A stretch of DNA of 64,000 bases from Rugalucina vietnamica (lineage: Eukaryota > Mollusca > Bivalvia > Lucinida > Lucinidae). This document shows, piece after piece, positions 61,401 through 64,000 of this stretch. Position 1 is the stretch's first letter. Every line of letters starts with the position of its first letter. The stretch lies in assembly GCA_964017185.1 (NCBI GenBank), contig OZ024871.1:57959226-58023225 (forward strand), read 5' to 3'. The notes below the pieces were generated by a model. The model searched no databases and was not told the DNA's origin. It saw only the letters and a list, made by a program, of their open reading frames with translations. Position numbers and translations under genes: made by a program.

Positions 61401-62580
61401 TATTTTTCTTAGTAATGTCGTTGAAATTTTCGTTTGCACATGTCACATACATGCGGTGGCTGTGTGTACACGTCATCATTATCATAGAAAAAAACTGCAA
61501 ACTAGCAGTCTGCTTTATTTCAAATTCATTTTGGTAGGACTGTTTTGTCAAAACATTCCCAAACACTCGACATAGCCTTGTGTCGAAATTTCACGGAGTT
61601 TCTCCACTGTTGAAAAAGATTGTTAATTATAAGGTTTCAAGCTTATATGACAGTTTAATCTCATAATTTTAAACGAACTCGGGCATACATATTCTTACTA
61701 AACGATTTACGATTAATACATATATTCGTCTTATATTATTTTTTCATGTATTAGACATTGTACGGGATGCGTCATAATGAAATCCAAAACAGCGATAGGT
61801 CTATGTGGTACATATCGTATTTAACAGATAAAGACACAAAAATCCACAGAACCATGTTTTAAAATGCGATAAAACAGCAATACGGCACTTCCCGGCATAA
61901 ATGCGAGGTTCATTAGATTAAATTGCAAAGTTTGTCCTACGTAAGTATTAAATGAAAATTTGTCGCAAAGCGTCGGAACAATGTTAAATTTTAAAAGAAA
62001 AACACCACTTTTTTGAAAATTAGAAATGTCAGTTCTAGGCTTTTCGTCTTTATTCCACCGAACACCAAAGTTGTATCTACGCATATCATCTTAATAATGG
62101 TTCAGACACTTAATCGTAATTAAATTTCATTGAGTGCGCATACATGAAGACAGGTGTCACCCTGTGGTGACACTTGCGCATACGGCACTCTTATTTCCGG
62201 TAATAAAATTCAGGCGAAGTTCTGGAATTCTTAAGAAGCTACCGCGGTGCAGGAGATAGGGATCAAAGGCGATAACAATTAGGTGATAATGGCTCTCGAC
62301 TGTTGGTCTTTTTGCATTGAAGTGTATGGAGCACACAGCATGCTGCTAAAGGTGCTAATTTCCGCTTTAATTAAGTACGAATTCCAGGTATAACAGTTCC
62401 CTGCTTGTAGTAAATGTCAAACTGGTGTCAATTTCAATGTAGAATACGCACCTCATGAAGAACACAGTCACCGCATCTTATTTTCAAACAATGTCTGCAC
62501 AAGTACAACCGATAGATTGGATGCCATTTCTTGCAGGAGCACAGATATTCAACAATTTTTGTATCACAAAATAAGGCCAT
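1250..62580 (-). CDS. DCTN4: Dynactin subunit 4 (p62), complete 12-exon gene
   Basis: DCTN4 is a subunit of the pointed-end complex of dynactin, the dynein cofactor for minus-end microtubule transport. Twelve exons sum to 1362 bp, encoding 453 aa against about 460 in human. The N-terminus is rich in CxxC pairs (CRHC, CGDC, CPNC, CSNC, CPSC, CGFC), the family's zinc-binding Cys-rich region. A CKVC pair spans the exon 8/9 junction. Diagnostic matches include [55 protein letters not shown] and [12 protein letters not shown]. The start ATG at 62580 has A at -3 and G at +4 and aligns with the human start. All junctions are GT-AG with consistent phase. Exons run 62452-62580, 46437-46507, 45808-45986, 45248-45291, 35618-35719, 30734-30804, 29599-29711, 22648-22757, 20833-20906, 18232-18388, 13134-13234 and 1250-1460. 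Three minisatellites arise from its exon edges. No frameshift or internal stop was seen. Confidence 0.97.
1658..3659 (+). mobile_element. Constant-end repeat with about 430-bp core monomers, copy 1
   Basis: The head is ACCAGAGGACCAATGGTCC followed by CGCTCACCTGAG. The tail is a GGAC-rich stretch and the hairpin AGCTCACC...GGTGAGCTAA. Inside are tandem core monomers with landmarks GGCATGGCGGCCATCTTGG, TAGGTCAAGGTCATC and TTGGCCAAGCGGTTTCAGAG. It has no coding capacity and is non-autonomous. The hairpin and CTAA end recall Helitron-like 3' ends, but the superfamily is not proven. Confidence 0.8.
2999..3467. mobile_element. MITE-like insertion inside copy 1
   Basis: It interrupts the core monomer between TTCTTATAT and TATACACATTGG, where uninterrupted copies read straight through. 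The ends are imperfect inverted repeats (GGTGCGACACCACTC and, inverted, GGGTGACACCAGTC). The target duplication is about 3 bp (TAT). Confidence 0.6.
3660..3924. other. Intron 11 sequence, nothing recognised
   Basis: AT-rich intronic DNA between two repeats. The start of the following element is indistinct, so the limit is approximate. Confidence 0.5.
3925..5866 (+). mobile_element. Two-part tandem-core repeat (128-bp and about 180-bp monomers)
   Basis: The first part is about nine degenerate 128-bp monomers (AGATATAAGGCAAAATCACTG, GAAATTAGGTCACAGTGACC). The second part is about 180-bp monomers (TTTTAACCTCTAGCCCCACC, ATGCTTTCTGATGAGTGG). It ends with an ACGGGAACG-rich stretch and GGGGTGACTGCAATAGCTC...GAGCTAA. 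The same layout recurs at 26281-28363. No protein coding was seen. Confidence 0.75.
4558..4946. promoter_or_regulatory. Perfect ERE-type palindromes in 128-bp monomers
   Basis: AGGTCACAGTGACCT occurs exactly at 4558-4572, 4676-4690 and 4932-4946, with one-base variants in neighbouring monomers (for example near 4804). It is the textbook estrogen-receptor inverted repeat with 3-bp spacing. The same monomers also carry GGGTCAAAGGTC, a DR1 arrangement. The sequence match is certain; function is untested. Confidence 0.6.
5867..6109. other. Intron 11 sequence, nothing recognised
   Basis: An AAT-rich simple stretch (AATAATAATATTAATAG) followed by unremarkable AT-rich DNA. Confidence 0.5.
6110..6300. 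repeat. AGTACT-rich cluster
   Basis: About ten copies of the palindrome AGTACT or a close variant (GAGTACT, AAGTACT, GTACTTAA) occur within about 170 bp, with irregular spacing. It resembles a low-complexity part of a DNA transposon end, but no bounded element could be defined. Confidence 0.55.
8750..9411 (+). pseudogene. Broken transposon-borne ORF, unknown family
   Basis: An acceptor-like TTTATTTCAG precedes ATG at 8750. The first frame runs 69 codons (Lys/Arg-rich start [20 protein letters not shown]). After an A-run near 8918 the reading continues in another frame with a sensible sequence ([52 protein letters not shown]). It then shifts again near 9270 to [19 protein letters not shown] and [10 protein letters not shown]. 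Two frameshifts inside an otherwise coherent polypeptide indicate a decayed gene. It lies inside the TIR element and may be a remnant of its own protein, but I do not recognise a transposase motif. Confidence 0.6.
9467..9521. repeat. Long perfect-type hairpin inside the TIR element
   Basis: A 24-bp stem (AACAAAGGCGCTGATCAGCTTCGC with its inverse, one mismatch) closes a 7-bp loop (ACTTACA). A decayed version of the same hairpin, with the same preceding sequence (GCTTGAAATTTCG...GAGAAATT), lies at about 10180-10292. The two form a direct repeat around a 0.7-kb segment. Confidence 0.8.
9866..10062 (+). repeat. Dispersed repeat segment shared with 58262-58450
   Basis: The sequence from GTGGAGTTAGGTGATCTATTC to CACCGCTGTGTCCGGTGTGG appears almost unchanged, in reverse, at about 58262-58450. 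The 3' part is the head of the SINE family also seen at 35255. Confidence 0.75.
10467..10612 (+). mobile_element. tRNA-derived SINE (tRNA-Pro-like head)
   Basis: A box TAGCTCAGTGGTTAGAGCG, anticodon arm CCGCTTCGGGAGCGG (anticodon CGG) and B box GGTTCGCGCCC are followed by a non-tRNA tail (CTCCCTTGCTGACGCTCGCA). The acceptor stem does not pair and the tail is attached, so this is a SINE and not a tRNA gene. A decayed fragment is at about 37497-37560. Confidence 0.75.
12041..13133. other. Intron 11, nothing recognised
   Basis: AT-rich intronic DNA without a clear repeat boundary or coding sequence. Confidence 0.5.
13134..13234 (-). CDS. DCTN4: DCTN4 exon 11
   Basis: Encodes [20 protein letters not shown] and the acidic segment [13 protein letters not shown]. 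Acceptor GTATTTTAG, donor AAG|GTATAT. It ends in phase 2; the next exon's C completes AGC. Confidence 0.95.
13464..15127 (+). mobile_element. Constant-end repeat, copy 2 (mixed cores)
   Basis: The usual head is at 13464. The first core is the GGCATGGCAGCCATCTTGG type. From about 14150 there is a different core of about 315 bp (CCCATTATAAGTCTATGGAA, TGCCATAGCAACCAGAGTTC, TTCTGCAAAAACAAAATTCA) in about 2.5 copies. The tail hairpin is at 15091-15123. One element therefore carries two unrelated cores. Confidence 0.75.
14257..14920. promoter_or_regulatory. X-box (RFX-type) motifs in the 315-bp core
   Basis: GTTACCATAGCAAC at 14257-14270 and GTTGCCATAGCAAC at 14583-14596 fit the palindromic RFX X-box consensus GTTRCCATRGYAAC. 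A one-base variant is at 14907-14920. Sequence match only; no functional evidence. Confidence 0.45.
15183..15981 (+). mobile_element. Constant-end repeat, copy 3 (short)
   Basis: Head ACCAGAGGACCAGTGGTCC, an eroded core of the GGCAGCCATCTTGGTCATG type and a tail hairpin ending GGTGAGCTAA. It follows copy 2 after only 55 bp. Confidence 0.75.
16215..16320. repeat. Short TATAAxxGAACCATGTTATA-type repeat fragment
   Basis: GTAAACGTCATTATAAGAC, TTTGGGGTCCACAGAATCAG and CATGTTATAAGCGAACC resemble the block at about 39230-39400 (CTCATTATAACACGGTTC, CCATGGACCCCAAAGATAGC), inverted in parts. It is probably a MITE remnant; its limits are uncertain. Confidence 0.4.
16602..18129 (+). mobile_element. Constant-end repeat, copy 4
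   Basis: A well-preserved copy: head at 16602, three to four core monomers of about 430 bp (GGCGACCTATGTTGACCTTG, TATATGGGCATGGCGGCC), a GGAC-rich stretch and a tail hairpin at 18096-18128. Confidence 0.82.
18232..18388 (-). CDS. DCTN4: DCTN4 exon 10
   Basis: Encodes [20 protein letters not shown] and [20 protein letters not shown], the beta-rich C-terminal region matching human LLTLTNPVENLTHVTLFE. Acceptor CCTATTAACAG, donor AAG|GTTAGT. Confidence 0.96.
18732..19896 (+). mobile_element. Dispersed element with TATACCCCCGGC ends, copy 2
   Basis: Same ends as 6553-12040: ACTAGAAAAAGTGCCTTGAG at the start and CGTCGGCATAAATGCCGG with GGGGGTATAATAA at the end. Three to four internal 180-bp-type monomers are present (TGACCTCTAGCCCCACCC). 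Subterminal inverted repeats TATACCCCCGGC/GCCGGGGGTATA are visible. A G-run lies near 18940. Confidence 0.7.
19897..20832. other. Intron 9, nothing recognised
   Basis: AT-rich intronic DNA. No repeat boundary or exon found. Confidence 0.5.
20833..20906 (-). CDS. DCTN4: DCTN4 exon 9
   Basis: Encodes [20 protein letters not shown] then QLIAL. The acceptor TTGTTTTCACCAG and the first two-thirds of the exon are the template of the adjacent 58-bp minisatellite. The donor is GTGAGT. It ends in phase 2 (CT + C). Confidence 0.96.
20863..21692 (-). repeat. Minisatellite of 58-bp units carrying the exon 9 acceptor
   Basis: About 13 units in intron 8, directly upstream of exon 9 in transcript order. 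Each unit on the minus strand holds TTGTTTTCACCAG|G followed by the exon 9 start (TGTGAGCACAACCTGAGC, AAGCCAGAGTTTAATCCT). Most decoys read GAGTGTGAGC where the true exon reads GTGTGTGAGC. Units alternate between AACAATGAGAGAGG and AACAAGGAGATAGG forms, which suggests expansion of a dimer. Short units near 20930 and 21030 lack part of the exon. Confidence 0.93.
21693..22647. other. Intron 8, nothing recognised
   Basis: AT-rich intronic DNA. Short ORFs here have no recognisable family. Confidence 0.5.
22648..22757 (-). CDS. DCTN4: DCTN4 exon 8
   Basis: Encodes [20 protein letters not shown] and [16 protein letters not shown], matching human LYPRHKHLLIKRSLRCRK. Acceptor TTTTTTTCTGCAG, donor AAG|GTGAGT. 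Confidence 0.97.
23207..25725. mobile_element. TIR element rich in ATTCGnAAG motifs, itself interrupted
   Basis: The ends are inverted copies of CTGCTCTCCCATATACCGAA followed by TTGCGAATGC. The interior is packed with variants of CATTCGGAAG/ATTCGTAAG on both sides. Another constant-end repeat (23863-25406) is inserted in the middle. The target duplication is short (about ATA). Confidence 0.75.
23863..25406 (+). mobile_element. Constant-end repeat, copy 6, innermost of a nest
   Basis: A complete copy with head ACCAGAGGACCAATGGTCC, three core monomers, a (GGAC)n/(GACG)n stretch near 25300-25350 and tail hairpin AGCTCACCTTGTGAGCC. Its minus strand is open for 222 codons across part of a monomer; this is treated as non-coding. 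Confidence 0.82.
26281..28363 (+). mobile_element. Nested element with 128-bp and 180-bp monomers
   Basis: Same start TAAGAGCTGTCGCAGGAC and same closing motif (GACTGCAATAGCTCTATG, CACTTCGTG hairpin, GAGCTAA). Its interior is the same two-core series as 3925-5866. It lies inside the element above. Confidence 0.72.
27171..27365. promoter_or_regulatory. Perfect ERE-type palindromes, second locus
   Basis: AGGTCACAGTGACCT at 27171-27185 and 27351-27365. Near matches occur in neighbouring monomers (GGTCATAGTGACC, GGTCATAATGACC). Confidence 0.6.
29599..29711 (-). CDS. DCTN4: DCTN4 exon 7
   Basis: Encodes [20 protein letters not shown] and [17 protein letters not shown], a charged linker less conserved than its neighbours. 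Acceptor CTTGATTGTAG, donor AAA|GTGAGT. Phases fit exons 6 and 8. Confidence 0.93.
29831..30509 (+). repeat. Decayed constant-end repeat remnant
   Basis: Starts AGTAGCCCAAAGGGCAACAATG, holds one eroded core (ATATGGACATGGCGGCCTTC, AGATCAAGGTCATCAAAGG) and ends with a broken tail (TATAAGCTCCCCATGAGCC). An (AC)n run is near 30447. Confidence 0.6.
30734..30804 (-). CDS. DCTN4: DCTN4 exon 6
   Basis: Encodes [20 protein letters not shown] and GAS, aligning with human SDKYGLGTRLQRPRAGAS. Acceptor GTATGTTACAG, donor ACC|GTAAGT. Confidence 0.95.
30979..34352 (+). mobile_element. Constant-end repeat, copy 7, long variant core
   Basis: Head ACCAGAGGACCATTGGTCC at 30979 and a second head at about 32678. 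The core adds segments not in copies 1-6 (TTTTCAGGCCTCAGGCTGCAA, ACTATGATGGGCTGGAGTCC, CCCATGTAAAAGCCTATG). The tail hairpin is at 34316-34350. A small TTTCGC-rich insertion lies at 33783-33925, and a second tail end (CAGCCTCAGGTGAGCTAAA) is seen at about 33921. It probably represents tandem or nested copies. Confidence 0.72.
33783..33925. mobile_element. GGCGAAATT-rich small repeat, copy 1
   Basis: ACAGTGGTGTTATAGCTAAA leads into repeated half-palindromes (TTTCGCGGCGAAATT, TTCGCCGCAAAATTCC). A relative starts at 53376 with ACAGTGGTGTTATGGCTAAA. Confidence 0.6.
34494..34517. repeat. G-run
   Basis: About 24 bases almost wholly G on the plus strand (GGCGGGGGGGGAGGGGGGGG and onward), a potential G-quadruplex site in intron 5. 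Confidence 0.7.
34721..35172 (+). repeat. Decayed constant-end repeat remnant
   Basis: Head ACCAGGGAACCAATGGTTCCC and tail CACCTTGTGAGCCTAACAGCTAA bracket a single eroded core. The head palindrome is kept by compensating changes (GGAACC/GGTTCC instead of GGACC/GGTCC). Confidence 0.55.
35255..35440 (+). mobile_element. SINE-like repeat with Pol III B box
   Basis: CACCGCTGTGTCTGGTGTGG, then GGTTCAAGCCCC (B-box-like), ACATGTGAGACAAGC, GGTGGTTTTTCTCGAGATTC, CCCCACCTACTGATTGGCCC and GGATGTAAAACTGAATTTA. The same series lies inverted at about 58110-58290, and the head alone occurs at about 10030-10060. Confidence 0.65.
35618..35719 (-). CDS. DCTN4: DCTN4 exon 5
   Basis: Encodes [20 protein letters not shown] and [14 protein letters not shown], a basic coiled-coil-like segment conserved in the family. 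Acceptor TGATTGTGTTTGTAG, donor GCT|GTATGT. The first 31 bases plus acceptor are the template of the adjacent 56-bp array. Confidence 0.97.
35688..37391 (-). repeat. Minisatellite of 56-bp units carrying the exon 5 acceptor
   Basis: About 30 units in intron 4, directly upstream of exon 5 in transcript order. Each unit on the minus strand holds TGATTGTGTTTGTAG|ATCAGT followed by CTACTGGAGAACTACCATCA. Units vary at one CpG-like position (GTCGTC, GTTGTC, GTCATC). The distal units from about 37060 are more diverged (TTAGTTCTCC, CTGATCTGCAAACACAG), which suggests growth from the exon side. Several units are truncated (36210, 36790, 37030). Confidence 0.94.
37497..37560 (+). repeat. Fragment of the Pro-tRNA-like SINE
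   Basis: GTAGCTTCGGGAGTGGTAGGTCG matches the anticodon-arm region of the SINE at 10467. Confidence 0.5.
37581..40898 (+). mobile_element. Constant-end repeat with 187-bp core monomers
   Basis: Head AGGACCATTGGTCCTGTAGC with CTCACCTGAG and tail hairpin AGCTCACCTGTGAGCC. The core is a different monomer of about 187 bp (CCGGGGCGTGGCCAAATTTG, TTATGTAGAGGACCATTAGC, CAAATATCAAAGCTGTGGGC), roughly nine copies. A 1.5-kb TIR element is inserted at 38437-39941. It shares ends, not core, with copies 1-6. Confidence 0.78.
38437..39941. mobile_element. 1.5-kb deletion relative of the CACGGC TIR transposon
   Basis: TIRs CACGGCTAACAAACCTTTAA at both ends continue inverted for about 100 bp. CAAAA is duplicated at 38432-38436 and 39942-39946, and removal restores the 187-bp core. 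The interior shares stretches with the 4.4-kb element (CATACACTAC, GATCGAT) but has no ORF remnant. A TATAACACGG-rich MITE-like block lies at about 39225-39405. Confidence 0.82.
41145..42487 (+). mobile_element. Constant-end-like repeat with another core
   Basis: Head ACGAGTAGCCCACAGGGCAACG and tail CTCACCTTGTGAGTCTTCAG with TCAGTGAGCTAAAA. The core is a degenerate tandem of about 150 bp (AACACTCAAGGGCAGCTAAC, GATATTATGGTTGTCCTTG, AAGAATGAAGATCTGAT). Confidence 0.6.
42652..44906. mobile_element. 2.3-kb TIR element with 5-bp TSD
   Basis: Inverted ends of about 85 bp begin CACACTCTGCATGCCAA and continue with ATCGATATTTGACC, GCCGGAGTGAAATAGC and TAACTCCGAGGCAATAGCC. ATGTT is duplicated at 42647-42651 and 44907-44911. 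The interior has no convincing gene. A sub-repeat ACGTTACCCTCATTT(C/T)CTCA occurs twice (about 44043 and 44466). Confidence 0.83.
45050..45215 (+). mobile_element. tRNA-derived SINE with TCCTTGAG tail
   Basis: B-box-like GGTTGTGGGTTAAAACCCC is followed by ATATGTCCTTGAGCCAGTC. The same head-tail order is found on the minus strand near 54600-54757. Confidence 0.55.
45248..45291 (-). CDS. DCTN4: DCTN4 exon 4
   Basis: A 44-bp mini-exon encoding [14 protein letters not shown], matching human SGGWQEPENP. Acceptor GTTTATTTCAG, donor AAG|GTTAGT. Confidence 0.95.
45808..45986 (-). CDS. DCTN4: DCTN4 exon 3
   Basis: Encodes [20 protein letters not shown], then [20 protein letters not shown] and [14 protein letters not shown]. 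Three CxxC pairs make it the core of the zinc-binding region. Acceptor CCATTGTTACAG, donor AAG|GTAACA. Confidence 0.98.
46437..46507 (-). CDS. DCTN4: DCTN4 exon 2
   Basis: Encodes [20 protein letters not shown] and KKN, near identical to human [19 protein letters not shown]. Acceptor ATTGTGTTCCAG, donor CAG|GTACAT. Confidence 0.98.
46648..46815. mobile_element. hAT-like MITE, 168 bp
   Basis: Ends CAGTGGCGGATTTAG and, inverted, CAGGGGCGGATCCAG, followed by runs of G/C (GGGGGGTTC, GAACCCCCC). The flanking TAAAG is duplicated. The CAGnGGCGGATC terminus is typical of hAT MITEs, although the visible TSD is shorter than the usual 8 bp. Confidence 0.75.
46837..51213. mobile_element. TIR element (CAGTCAGGGACATAAC ends) carrying a nested repeat
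   Basis: Inverted ends CAGTCAGGGACATAAC are followed by inverted AACAGGTTATAAAAATAA and TGAATCAAGTTATA blocks. Almost all of its interior is the constant-end repeat at 47149-51084, so the original element was only about 440 bp. The TSD is unclear (GCTAA versus GCTTA). Confidence 0.72.
47149..51084 (+). mobile_element. Constant-end repeat, internally duplicated copy
   Basis: There are two heads (47149 and 49024) with the same order of core variants after each, so a block of about 1.87 kb is duplicated head to tail. The first half stops at GATCTTTGA without a tail. The tail is also duplicated (about 50890-50983 and 50984-51084). At least eight core monomers of about 430 bp are present. Confidence 0.82.
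51677..52618. mobile_element. 942-bp element with TTAA TSD
   Basis: TTAA at 51673-51676 and 52619-52622 brackets inverted ends GGATGTTCGCTGC. TTAA duplication is typical of piggyBac and Kolobok families. The interior is AT-rich with GCACACTACCCTATA twice and no transposase. Confidence 0.78.
52807..52850. repeat. (AG)n microsatellite
   Basis: AGAGAGAGAGAG interrupted by GGAGGGGGAG, about 40 bp. Confidence 0.85.
52855..53800. repeat. GCGAAA-rich repeat pair
   Basis: Two related blocks (from 52855 and from 53376) contain TTTCGCAGCGAAAAAGATGAC, AAAAGTATATCTGTCATTA and T-runs followed by AAATTTAATTTTAATTTGG. The second begins ACAGTGGTGTTATGGCTAAA like the copy at 33783. Confidence 0.6.
54037..54566. 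mobile_element. hAT-like MITE, 530 bp
   Basis: 27-bp inverted ends start CAGGGTCTCTATAGAAGGGG. TTTGTAT is duplicated at 54030-54036 and 54567-54573. The terminus and TSD of 7 bp (8 expected) suggest hAT. No coding sequence. Confidence 0.82.
54595..54757 (-). mobile_element. tRNA-derived SINE with TCCTTGAG tail, minus strand
   Basis: Read on the minus strand: CGTGGCATAGTTGTAGTGCA (A-box region), GAGTTCGATCC (B box), then GTGTCCTTGAGTAAGGCAC. The TCCTTGAG(C/T)AAGGCAC block is a widespread conserved SINE tail. Confidence 0.7.
54780..55207 (+). repeat. Minisatellite of about 57-bp units
   Basis: Eight units of ACTGCATGATAGGCAGCCTG with TTTCTTTTTCAGC and TTTAATTTAATTTTT. Unlike the DCTN4 arrays, no coding exon is part of the unit, although TTTTTGCAG|ACTACTGC resembles an acceptor. 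It lies about 100 bp upstream of the Gag remnant. Confidence 0.88.
55300..55971 (+). pseudogene. Retrotransposon Gag remnant, N-terminal part
   Basis: An open frame of 228 codons (55326-56012) whose last part runs into transposon sequence. It has no in-frame ATG near its start; the frame opens after TAA at 55299. The product is polar and Pro/Arg-rich ([20 protein letters not shown]) and ends with [14 protein letters not shown], the kind of segment that opens the capsid-like domain of LTR-retrotransposon Gag. The matching remainder lies after 59224. No pol, protease or LTRs were found nearby. It is antisense within DCTN4 intron 1. Confidence 0.7.
56778..58943. mobile_element. 2.2-kb TIR element with TA target
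   Basis: Inverted ends TGAGCGTCGTCACGCATAAA and GGTCCTTAG lie between TA dinucleotides, as in Tc1/mariner-like insertions. Interior ORFs (about 57466-57976) have no recognised family. It contains the inverted SINE at 58110-58290 and the segment shared with 9866-10062. Confidence 0.72.
58110..58450 (-). mobile_element. SINE-like repeat plus linked segment, minus strand
   Basis: The minus strand reads CACCGCTGTGTCCGGTGTGG, GGTTCGAGCCCC (B box), ACATGTGAGACAAGCC and CCCCACCTACTGATTGGCCC, as at 35255. It is preceded by the 190-bp segment also present at 9866-10062, so the two form one longer mobile unit in at least two loci. Confidence 0.7.
59224..60338 (+). pseudogene. Retrotransposon Gag remnant, C-terminal part
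   Basis: From 59228 the frame gives [45 protein letters not shown] and [18 protein letters not shown], the helical capsid-like Gag domain. It is followed by an acidic Ser/Glu tail and a zinc-knuckle-like [11 protein letters not shown]. The second Cys of the CCHC motif is Phe, and the frame breaks one base later. An overlapping +1 frame carries on to 60338 with a Glu/Lys-rich tail. The missing Cys, the frameshift and the upstream insertion make this a pseudogene. Confidence 0.75.
60843..62404. mobile_element. 1.6-kb TIR element at the 5' end of intron 1
   Basis: Inverted ends GCAGGGA(G/A)CTGTTA and CCTGGA(G/A)TTCGTACT extend about 40 bp, with a second inverted block CTCCTGCACCGC. TTGTA is duplicated at 60838-60842 and 62405-62409. 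The right end is only about 45 bp from the exon 1 donor. No ORF with a known family. Confidence 0.8.
62452..62580 (-). CDS. DCTN4: DCTN4 exon 1 with start codon
   Basis: ATG at 62580 in the context CATTATGG (A at -3, G at +4). Encodes [40 protein letters not shown] and LHE. Four cysteines in CRHC and CGDC start the zinc-binding region. Donor GAG|GTGCGT. An in-frame ATG at 62685 would add 35 residues that lack family support, so the inner ATG is preferred. Confidence 0.94.
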
Positions 62581-62904
62581 AATGATAATTTGCTGACATT
62601 GGCGATCATCCAGAGGCTTGCACGTACATATAGAATACGCCGCAATGAATTCTCTAAGCGCCTGGTGGCTATCGATAAAAAACATAGAATAGAATAGAAT
62701 AGAATAGAATACAAACTCATAGAGTGTTCACCACAACATACATGTAACAATAAACAACATGGCAAATCAATCAGTACATTATACATGTATTATATGAACT
62801 TAGGCACTGCCTAGAACGGGCATGCAATCATGATTTTGAAATTATTATTCATTAAACAACTTCTAAACTGCACTTACTGTAAAAGTATATGTTGTGCCAT
62901 TGTC
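62581..62904 (-). promoter_or_regulatory. Presumed DCTN4 5' UTR and promoter
   Basis: The position upstream of the start codon is the only basis. An (AGAAT)5 microsatellite occupies 62686-62710, about 105 bp before ATG. No convincing TATA box or initiator was assigned. Confidence 0.4.
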
Positions 62905-63560
62905 CTGTCCTCCCCTATCCAATACCCTACCCTACCCTACCCTACCCTACCCTTACTGCTACCCTAACTTTACTCCTACCATTACACCTAACCACCTACC
63001 CAACACCTTACCTCCTACCCTATCCTTACGACTACCCCTACCCTCCCCCTACTCCTAATCCTTCCCCTACCATACCCTTACTCTACACATAACCTCCTAC
63101 CCTACCCTACTCATACCCATACTCTACTCTTACTCATACTCTTTGCCCTTACCCTTACTCCTTCCCTTACTCTACCAATACCATACCCTAACTTCTACTC
63201 CTAACCATAACCTACCCAAACTCTTACCCCTACCAGGCTACCCTTACTACCATTGCTGCTACTCCTTAACCTACCATACCCTTACTCCTACTTCTACCCT
63301 ACCAGTATTCATATTCTTATCCAACCTTACGAGTTACCATTACACCTACTCATTACCCTACCATCCCCTTACTCCTACTCCTACCGTACTCTTCCCTTCT
63401 TCTATCTTACCATACTCTGCCTTGCCGTGCCCTACCCCACCTAACCCTACCCTATCAAACCCTATCCTTACTCCTACTACTTACCCTACTCTACCCTACC
63501 CTTACTCATTACTCTACCGTACCCTTACTCCTACCCCTCTTTTCACTATCCCTACCTTAC
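62905..63560. repeat. Degenerate (CCCTA)n tract
   Basis: It starts with about six perfect CCCTA units near 62924-62953, then about 600 bp of variants (CCCTTACTC, CCTACCCT, ACTCCTAC). It is pyrimidine-rich on plus, so the DCTN4 coding strand reads (TAGGG)n. Open frames inside it are low-complexity Pro/Tyr/Leu strings and are not genes. Confidence 0.85.
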
Positions 63561-64000
63561 CTAGTACCAGGGTGTTCCCCTCGACCTCGAGTATTAATTT
63601 AGGGGACCAATGTCCCACTACTGACAACTCCTAAACAACATTCTGACAAAATAGGACAATATCAGGAACAAGAAATATTTGTTAATTTTGGGGGACATCA
63701 TGGTCCCTCTGGACAGAACTGCATGTTTTGGGGGGTCATTTTGGGCCAAAACGTTCATTTTGTGCGCCAGGTAAAACCCTCGGGTAGCTGACTGAAGAAC
63801 GAACGACTTACGGAGCCGAAACGACCAGTTACTTGCATTTGGATGTGTATCGGCGATTCGCGGCCGAAACGACCGGATTTCGCTATTTAGACGCATCGTT
63901 CCGGCCTGTTCTGGTTCCGGTAAATAGTAACACCGGATATTAGAATTTCTTCGCGCGTGACTGTGACGTAGTTTTTATTTATTTTTTGTAACTTTAGAAA
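63561..64000. other. Upstream intergenic sequence, no gene seen
   Basis: Locally richer in CG dinucleotides (GCCGAAACGACC twice, near 63812 and 63864; CGATTCGCGGCCG near 63853). It might be the promoter of an adjacent gene outside the window, but no exon can be supported. Confidence 0.4.

Noticed and set aside
62581..62685. Longer DCTN4 N-terminus from an upstream in-frame ATG
   Set aside because: The extra 35 residues have no counterpart in the family, whereas the ATG at 62580 aligns with the known start and has a good context.
62905..63560. True telomere or chromosome end
   Set aside because: The unit is mostly CCCTA with heavy degeneration and unique sequence follows it, so it is interstitial.
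62889..63634. Pro/Tyr/Leu-rich plus-strand ORFs of 67 and 163 codons
   Set aside because: Low-complexity translation of the CCCTA tract.
63618..63896. 92-codon minus-strand ORF upstream of DCTN4
   Set aside because: No family match and no splice or start context. Could be chance.

Overview
The window is animal nuclear DNA: long AT-rich introns, GT-AG exons, tRNA-derived SINEs and many nested non-autonomous transposons. The repeat families (dispersed elements ending in a GGCTCAGGTGAGCTAA hairpin and carrying tandem cores) look molluscan, most likely bivalve; that assignment is from family resemblance and was not tested.

One host gene fills almost the whole window. It is DCTN4 (dynactin subunit 4, p62) on the minus strand, with the start codon at 62580 and the stop at 1250-1252. 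All 12 coding exons can be traced. Every junction is GT-AG, the phases agree, and the exons sum to 1362 bp (453 aa plus stop). The introns total about 60 kb; the largest are intron 1 (about 15.9 kb) and intron 11 (about 11.7 kb).

The most unusual feature is a set of three minisatellites built from the gene's own exon edges. The first (about 424-1315, 68-bp unit) repeats the last codons plus stop into the 3' UTR. The second (20863-21692, 58-bp unit) repeats the 3' splice site and start of exon 9. The third (35688-37391, 56-bp unit, about 30 copies) repeats the 3' splice site and start of exon 5. Arrays two and three place many near-identical decoy acceptors just upstream of the true one.

The rest is mobile DNA. 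One large group shares a head (AGAGGACCA-A/T-TGGTCCTG...CTCACCTGAG) and a tail hairpin but carries different tandem core monomers (1658-3659, 13464-18129, 23087-29188, 30979-34352, 37581-40898, 47149-51084). A second group (3925-5866, 25780-28786) carries 128-bp monomers with a perfect palindromic estrogen-response-element sequence. Several TIR elements with target-site duplications are visible: 7415-11813, 38437-39941, 42652-44906, 51677-52618, 54037-54566, 56778-58943, 60843-62404. They are nested up to three deep. A plus-strand retrotransposon Gag remnant in intron 1 (55300-60338) is split by a transposon that itself contains another.

Upstream of the DCTN4 start lie an (AGAAT)5 microsatellite and about 650 bp of degenerate CCCTA repeat, which is G-rich on the coding strand. 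No second host gene, functional tRNA or rRNA gene, or CRISPR array was found.
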